This document shows positions 57,675 through 64,000 of a stretch of 64,000 nucleotides of DNA, piece after piece. The stretch covers positions 1,674,001 through 1,738,000 of the forward strand of contig JAUIMM010000484.1 in NCBI GenBank assembly GCA_031769625.1. The letters run 5' to 3'. The stretch comes from Taudactylus pleione (taxonomy: Eukaryota; Chordata; Amphibia; Anura; Myobatrachidae). Under the pieces are notes generated by a model. The model saw only the letters and a list, made by a program, of their open reading frames with translations. It was not told the origin of the DNA and searched no databases. Position 1 is the stretch's first letter. Every line of letters starts with the position of its first letter. Both the position numbers and the translations under genes were made by a program.

Positions 57675-58684
57675 TCAGTGCGGCCCCGTTCTGGCCCACT
57701 TTAACCCCTGGTCACAACGATGTATCACCTGGCACGTTTGTGCACATTGATGTGATTTCTTTTCCAGCTGTAGCACCACTTGGCTACAGCACACTAGCAT
57801 CCTCCTCTAATCAGAGCCATTCCTCGCTCAACAGGTGCAGTGGTGCTGATAAGAGTGTCATTGTCTTTTGGTCCAGTCAAGTTTTTATACTGTAGCTTGC
57901 CTGGTGATTCACCCATGCCGGTGATAGTTCCTGCTTTACTATAGTGACATTTGCTGCTGAGATCTACTTCTTTATTGCTGAAACCAGATCTGTATATTAT
58001 TTACTGTTACCGACCTTGGCTATATTATTGATTACATTTTGTTTGTTGCCAGCCCTGACCCTCCAATGTTTAAATGTTATTCTGTCTCCAGCCCTTGACA
58101 TTGGCGTTTATTATTAGATTTAATTTATTCTATGCCAGTATATTATATACCCTTAGTTATGCAGATGTGTCCTCATACACATATCCTTTTTGCGCCATAT
58201 TGTGCAATATGCATGGCACTCCGCCACGGGTAGAGATTACCAGACATTTGTACATTTTCTTAAATTTAGCATCTGATTTGCATCATAGCCCAACAAAATT
58301 AATCATAGTGTACTAGGCATATAGTACTAGGAATTGGTATAAAGTGGCAAATTAAGCACAGCGATACATGGCATGAAGCATCGCACAGCTCACTTGTATC
58401 AGACTTTTGTCTCTTTACACAGGTTAGTGCACACAGTAGCTGCATTTAATGCAGCGGTTCCTGCTTTGTAATTTTGTCGCATTAACAATGCAACAAAAAC
58501 GTATATATCTGTTAAAAAGCCTATGCAAGACGCATGGTGTGGCTTAGTCACAAAGTCCATGGCGTGCCAAATAGGGCTATTCGCCGTGATTTGAGTATAA
58601 GTGTATGTGGACGCATCAGTGAATAGTGTACATCGGCATTGTATGCATTTGTACTCAACTGGTATCCACCTGCAATTGAACACT
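57675..58684. other. Intergenic, nothing recognised
   Basis: AT-rich. Short frames without recognisable homology. Confidence 0.35.
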
Positions 58685-59111
58685 GGGCCTGATTCAGAGC
58701 CGCTTTTTTTGGAGCGGCCTCTTGGCCGCTCGCATAGCTGTGGGTGACCAGGATGATGGTCGTGATGGTCAAGACCATTGCGATCATCGGGCTTGCGACG
58801 AGACCCTTGTGGTAGGGTCTCGCCCATCGCAAGTCCCAGAGAGCTTTCGGCTCTAACAGAGACGGAAGCTCTCCACTGACATCTTGTGATGTCAATGGGG
58901 CCGCCCCCAAACGGCAGGCGTTCTCATGGGAACGCCTCCGTTTGGGCAGCCACCCCCCCGGCCCGCCCACCAAAAGGGCGAGCTGTCACTCAACATCGAC
59001 AGCTCGCCCCCTTTGGTGCGAGCCCCGGAGCGACGGAGTGCTCATGCGCTGTGGGCCACCATTGACCCGGTTGCGAGCGCTCAGCACTTCGACCGGGTCT
59101 GAATCAGGCCC
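58685..59111. mobile_element. MITE, subfamily B, ACT target duplication
   Basis: Ends GGGCCTGATTCAGAGCCG and GGGTCTGAATCAGGCCC. ACT is at 58682-58684 and 59112-59114. Shares the interior palindromes with 2797 and 47965. Confidence 0.88.
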
Positions 59112-59999
59112 ACTGATTGCTGCTTGACAGATTGCCATTTATTCATCATACGGTTACTGCATTTCAATGAGGTCACGTGTTATTCTCTTCAGTGCATCCG
59201 TAGTGCTAATAGTAGCAAGATTATCATGCAACTCTAAAGCAGCCCCTAAATATGCCGATGCAACCGTGACTTTAACTCTATTCTTACCTTTGTGTTTTCG
59301 GCATGGTATATAGTTTCTTATTTGAAAAAAAACTAAGCAAATAATGAGTAATGTGTATGGCACATAGTACTAATTTGTCATGCTAAACCCATCCATCCTT
59401 TTGTACAAAGCGAGATGCTGAACATCTGAACAGAGCAGGTGGGATCCGGACGTTGGCCAGCCACTGGCTCTACACTGTTTTTCCCAGCAGATAGATGTCT
59501 GGCAAGCTGTAGTTCGAGATCCAAAACTAGTCATTTAATCTGTGCTCTGCTAACAAACTGTGTTAAAATAATGTGTGCCTGAAGCCAGTTTGTCCTAATG
59601 CTGACTTATTTTACGATGCACCAGCCAAATTTCAGAGGACTTAGTAACAAACAGATGTTGTTCTTCCATCAGGTAATGTGGCTTGACACTATGTGCAGAT
59701 ATTGGAATCAGATTTACATTAAAGGATAGCTAATATTAAAAAATAAAAAGGACATCAAACCCATTGAAGCTTGCAGTATTTTTAGACTGTATAACTATGA
59801 TGAGTCATGATGCTGCAAATAGGGCTTACTTTGATTTCCTCAGGTCCCATACCCTCATTCATTGTACTAGCTAGTACAATACATGAAACCAGGTCAAAAT
59901 ATGGAAGTCATTATTCCAATGACCCATATCCATTGTCCATTTAACACTCATTCGTAATTGTTGTGGTTTTCCAAACACTGCCTGTTCCTTTCAATGGCC
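59112..59999. other. Intergenic, nothing recognised
   Basis: No gene or repeat identified. Confidence 0.35.
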
Positions 60000-60284
60000 G
60001 CGATTCAATTCAGCGGGAGTTAATAGTGGTCAGAAGGGAGCTCCTGGAGCTATTCAATTTACTGTTCTGTTTAGTCCGACTAATGATTTCTTCTCACACC
60101 CTCCAGAGGTGCGAGGAGAAATCTGATTAAAGTTCCGGCTGCGAGGCTGTTTGCCGGCTTAGCACAGAATTAGTTGGAGAATGCCGGTTCTAGCGACTGA
60201 ACACCCAGGTTAAGTCGCGAGAACCGACATTTTCCGACTTAACTTCTAACTGTCGGACTCAACAGCGCACTGAATTGAATTTCG
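60000..60284. mobile_element. MITE-like, GATTCAATTCAG ends
   Basis: GCGATTCAATTCAGCG at the left and CACTGAATTGAATTTCG at the right, plus inner inverse GTTCTAGCGACTGA / GTCGCGAGAAC pieces. A similar tip occurs at about 14610 (CAGATTCAATTAGCTGCGGG). Confidence 0.55.
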
Positions 60285-60292
60285 ATGATAAA

Positions 60293-60832
60293 GGGTCTGA
60301 TTCAGCAGCGATTGCTACAGCGATTAGGCATGCAACCGGCCTATTGTTGTGTTCTGTGCATGCATATGCATCGGAGTGCACATTTTCGAACACTCCACTG
60401 CGATCAGGATTGCTGCTACCGCAGTGACTACACAGGCCCATCGCAGTGTGATTGACAGGAACTACCATTTGGGAGTGGCGACGGGGAGGTGGTTGGCGAA
60501 ACACAGGCGTGCCGGTGCGGTTGAACGCCATGCATAAATTAGCCACTGTGATGCCATACGCAACTTGGGCTTGCACTACGTGCGACTAGGTTTAGCAATT
60601 TCTGAGTAAGGTCAGACCGAGTGCAAGTGTGTTTGAGGCTGCGAATGTACTCGATGTTACCGATGGTTTTGCGGTCTTGTTAAGTATTACAGATGTGTGT
60701 AAGGTAAAGGCGGTGTCCTCATGTTAGGCTTCATATGGCATTGCGATCGCAGACATAAGCATATCTTCACAGTGAGACTGCGTGCGCAATTGCTATTGCG
60801 ATCACAGTTGCGATCCGTATTGAATCAGGCCC
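60293..60832. mobile_element. MITE, GGGTCTGATTCAGC ends
   Basis: GGGTCTGATTCAGCAGCGAT and ATTGAATCAGGCCC. The interior is rich in GATTGC/GCGATC motifs. The target duplication is unclear. Confidence 0.6.
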
Positions 60833-61269
60833 ATAATCAGTAAATTTAATGCAGACATTTTTAAAGGCAAAACCAGGTTAGTTTTTGCCTTAAAACAAGT
60901 TTCTGCTTTAAATGTAGTGACTAAATCATCAAAATCACACACCTATTACATATATCCCTATGTCTGTTACATCAGGAGAAATTTTATGTGGCAAGGCGAC
61001 GTGACCAGTGCATGAAAAAAAGAGCCGGATTGACCTCACTGGGCCCTAGGTAAGATACTGGTCTGGGGCCCCTATTCCGATCTATTCATACAATGAATAT
61101 ATTTTCTATACAAACTAGAGCTGAAGGAAAATCTTACAAAGAGCCCCCTCCCACTACAGAAACAACTGTTCCATAAAGAAATAAAATACATAGGGATATA
61201 CTTAACAAAAGCAGTGATGGGTAACATTTTCTATCAGTCGCAAGTGGAGATAGAACTGAGATACATACG

Positions 61270-61590
61270 ATCCTCCTTCCCATTTTTGTGATCGCCATAC
61301 AATACTGAGAGCATTTCTGTGAACATTATACAATTCTGAGAGCATTTTGACTGCCATGCACTGCAGAGAGCATTTTTGTGACTGTCATACTCTACAGAGA
61401 CCATTTTGTGACTACCATACTTTATAGAGACTATTATTGGGACTGCCATACAATACAGAGAGCATGTTAATGACGACAATATAATACAGAGAGCATGTGG
61501 TATGACCGTTATATAATACAGAGAGCATGTGAATCACTGCCATATAATACCGAGAGCATGTGAATGACCACCATATAATACAGAGAAATA
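61270..61590. repeat. Minisatellite, about 36-bp unit, about 9 copies
   Basis: The unit is TGACTGCCATACAATACAGA / GAGCATTTTG with frequent changes. AT-rich, non-coding. Confidence 0.85.
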
Positions 61591-61694
61591 ACAATCATGG
61601 GCACTATTCAATGGAGAAGCTACTAAACTAGGGGTAAACCAACACCCTAGAAAGCACAACTCTACCCATGTACATTCAATGACTGCCGGACTTC

Positions 61695-61990
61695 ATATAT
61701 GTTATTATTGTATGTGTCATGCATATGTTATGTCTCATGTATGTATATCATTTCTGTGTGTGTCATAGATATACTTTATTTCTGTGTGTGTCATGCATAT
61801 ATTTGTCAGTGTTGCATGCGTATATATTATTCCTGTATGTATGTGTCTTATGCATATGTGTTATTCATGTATGTGTGCCATGCGTACATGTTTTTCCTGT
61901 GTATGTTTTTTATCCCTATGTGTGTGTGTCATGTGTATATGTTATTCCTATATGTGTGTTTCATGCATAGGTATTTCTGCATGTGTCATA
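61695..61990. repeat. Minisatellite, about 34-bp TGTGTCATGCATATG-type unit
   Basis: Repeats of TTATTCCTGTATGTGTGTCA / TGCATATG. Three overlapping Cys/Tyr-rich frames on the plus strand are products of the array. Confidence 0.8.
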
Positions 61991-61992
61991 CA

Positions 61993-62132
61993 AACAGTGG
62001 CTTGCAAAAGTATTAATTCTTCCTAAAAAGTCACAAATTTGTCTGTATTACAAGTGACATTTGCATAGACTGGTCCAGACTACATTTTTATTGCAAACCA
62101 ATTCTCTCATAAAGTAAGTTTTCAAACTCATA
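61993..62132. mobile_element. Tc1-like terminal fragment
   Basis: CAGTGGCTTGCAAAAGTATT is a tip typical of vertebrate Tc1-like elements. The sequence after the MITE at 62133-62731 (CTGCTTGCATAAGTAATTAA CCCC, about 62783) may be its continuation. No transposase remains. Confidence 0.55.
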
Positions 62133-62731
62133 GGGCCTGATTCAGAGCCGCTCGTAAGCGGCCGCTCGTTCGCTCCGAGCGATGTTCGCACAACTGCGCA
62201 TGCATATGGGTTGTAATACGCATGCGCGAACCAGTCATTGCGGTCGGAAATTGTGTGCTCGCAAAATAGCGAGTGCCTGCTAATGTGAGTGACAGAATGA
62301 GGCGTTTGTAGGTGGTAACAGGGGAAGGTGCTTGAAAACGGGGAGTGGAGATCCGAACGCAGGCGTGCCAAACGGTCAAAACGGGCGTTTTAAGGGTGTG
62401 CATAATTAACAAAGCAGCGTCATCGACCACGTCACTTGGTTGTTTTATAGTCAGAACTGCTCGCATGATTGTGGTAGGAAAATGCTACCACAAGCACTGC
62501 GAGCAGTTCAGATGCCTTTCGATATACTCGATTAATCTAATAAATAGCGTAGATGACGTATGATGCGAGTGGCCAGGGGGCGTTTTTTAAAAAATAGCGA
62601 GCGCATGTTTCGTTTGCTCATTCAGACATAGAGGCGTCAACAGACCGCAAAGAGCGAGCGCACTATTTAAATATCCGGCCCCTTTTTCTGAACGAGCGAG
62701 CGCAAATAGCGTCCGGCTCTGGATCAGGCCC
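62133..62731. mobile_element. 599-bp MITE, subfamily A, ATA target duplication
   Basis: Ends GGGCCTGATTCAGAGCCG and CGGCTCTGGATCAGGCCC. ATA is at 62130-62132 and 62732-62734. Same length as 40653-41251 and very similar throughout. Confidence 0.9.
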
Positions 62732-63041
62732 ATAATTCATTATTTGTAGATTTTCTTTAAAAAATAAAGAAATTAAAATGCTGCTTGCATAAGTAATTAA
62801 CCCCTGTGTGGTGGAAGATCCAACTTTACACAGATGAAAGATATTGCCCTAACAATTACCTTTTAATTAGCCTTTAACTGTGAATCATTTAAAAAAGTAT
62901 ACGTTTATGGATAAAAGACCCCTTAGTTCAAATAGCATTGCTGAAAGAAAGCTATGGAAATGAAGGCCAAAGAACATTCTAAGAAAAATAATAATAACCA
63001 GGGAAGCCCGGTGGTAATCGCCTTAGTTATGAATAATATTA

Positions 63042-63380
63042 TGGATATTTGTTACTGAGGATATTATGGAGATAATGAGTCTGTAATTTCAGGGTATTTG
63101 TCATAAAGAGTTCTGCTAAATATGGTGGAACAACCACATTGGGCAACGAAACCTTTCCATTGTGACAGCAGTCTGAAAAATGGGCGTTAATCTCCTCTAC
63201 CAAGAAATTTAGGGCACCACAGTTCACACATTGCACATCCATAGGACCCAAAGGGTAGTATTGTGGCGAATATATGTCATCTTTTAATGTAAGCAACGTA
63301 TTAGTTGATCTTGTTATATGTAGTTTTGGGCGACCTGCAACGTAAGTGTTCCACCATGTCGATGTCCTTGAGGCCGGCAT
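63042..63380 (-). pseudogene. Helitron Rep/helicase N-terminal-domain fragment
   Basis: A 113-codon frame. It contains YYPLGPMDVQCVNCGALNF, then HFSDCCHNGKVSLP and PPYLAELF. This CxxCGA...CCxxGKVxLP pattern is the conserved block just N-terminal of the helitron_like_N region in Helitron transposase proteins (rolling-circle transposons). A stop lies directly upstream of the Met, and the frame ends soon after LHNILSNKYP, so it is a small relic. No Rep HUH motif or helicase motif was seen nearby, and Helitron ends were not located. Confidence 0.75.
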
Positions 63381-64000
63381 CTAGGCATGTTTGGTGTAAA
63401 CAATGAGAGGTGAAGCGAATAATGACATAATACAGCAGTCAGTGACTGAGGTCCCCACAAAAGACGTACTGAAATATGTAACTGCAAATAACTGTCACAG
63501 TTTCATGACCACCCAGCAGGTCACATGTTCCAGGTCATCTAGCAGGTGCACAGTGAGAGTTCAGCAAATATCACATTTTCCAGAGCACAATGGTGATGCA
63601 TTGTAAAAGGCGGGCAGACGTTTTGCCACATAAATCCGAAATGAAGCAACATATTACAACGCCAATATTGTTTTGCAAATCTATGGACCAAGACCTTTAA
63701 TTTGGTATATGATGTGCCTTGCTCAGACAACGGCATCATAGAAATTAGAAATATGTCACTCGTAAAAGTCGTCCTTCTCCTATTAATATATAGAAGTTAT
63801 ATACATGCACTAGGTAGGAAAAGGCTACAAAGTATAAGTGCTCAGCTATCCCATTGTTGGATCACTTGTGAGGAAATGGAAGCTGCACAATACAACCTAT
63901 GCACTGCCTAGGAAAGGGAAGTCACAGAGAGGGCAACTACCACTTTGAAGAAGCTACAGAGTTCAGAGACTGGAGTGAAGGTGCACCAATCAGTCATATC
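63381..64000. other. Intergenic, nothing firm recognised
   Basis: May include more of the Helitron relic, but no conserved motif could be confirmed. Confidence 0.3.

Noticed and set aside
61699..62016. Cys/Tyr-rich 80-105 codon frames
   Set aside because: Three overlapping frames inside a TGTGTCATGCATATG minisatellite; no homology.
62128..62466. 112-codon frame also seen at 40609-40950 and 56296-56769
   Set aside because: The conserved frame repeats only because the 599-bp MITE repeats; no known protein, and the frame is broken by indels in other copies.
38500..64000. PAFAH1B1 (expected upstream neighbour)
   Set aside because: No WD-repeat or LisH coding exon could be recognised; synteny alone is not evidence.

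Overview
The window is vertebrate nuclear DNA, most likely from an anuran amphibian with a large, repeat-rich genome. Genes are split by kilobase-scale introns with GT..AG borders. Repeats include DIRS retrotransposons, Tc1-like and hAT elements, Helitron remnants and dense families of small inverted-repeat (MITE) elements. This mix is typical of frogs, but the species cannot be named from the sequence alone. No bacterial, organellar or viral gene set is present.

The one conserved host gene is METTL16 (U6 snRNA/MAT2A m6A methyltransferase), on the minus strand and running off the left edge. Its coding exons 1-4 are at 35249-35376, 24352-24551, 8120-8260 and 4633-4748. All splice phases agree, and together they give residues 1-195, including the NPPF catalytic motif at residues 184-187. 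A GC-rich candidate 5' non-coding exon and promoter lies near 38302-38460. Later exons are not seen in 1-4600 and should lie beyond the left edge.

The introns are filled with mobile DNA. Intron 2 (8261-24351) holds a DIRS-like retrotransposon (15151-19967) with inverted terminal repeats, an internal complementary region, and decayed gag, RT/RNase H and tyrosine-recombinase genes. It also holds a tRNA-derived SINE and a hAT element with a perfect 8-bp target duplication. Intron 1 (24552-35248) holds a second DIRS copy (26013-33057). That copy is itself interrupted by a Tc1-like element (27200-28794, TA duplication) and by a 215-bp insertion flanked by 12-bp direct repeats.

Upstream of METTL16 (38.5-64 kb) the only long non-mobile reading frame is an intronless AGC/PKC-like protein kinase at 41439-43028. 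It has one in-frame stop and is followed at once by a 1.7-kb minisatellite with a 45-bp unit and a polyadenylation signal. The rest is layered repeats. One MITE superfamily has GGGCCTGATTCAGAG ends and 3-bp target duplications of varied sequence. A second MITE group has TAA/TTA target sites and ends related to CATACACAC. Two diverged copies of one repeat carry different hAT elements at the identical 8-bp target. Minisatellites and a Helitron Rep/helicase-N fragment (63042-63380) complete the region. No RNA gene, CRISPR array or operon was found.
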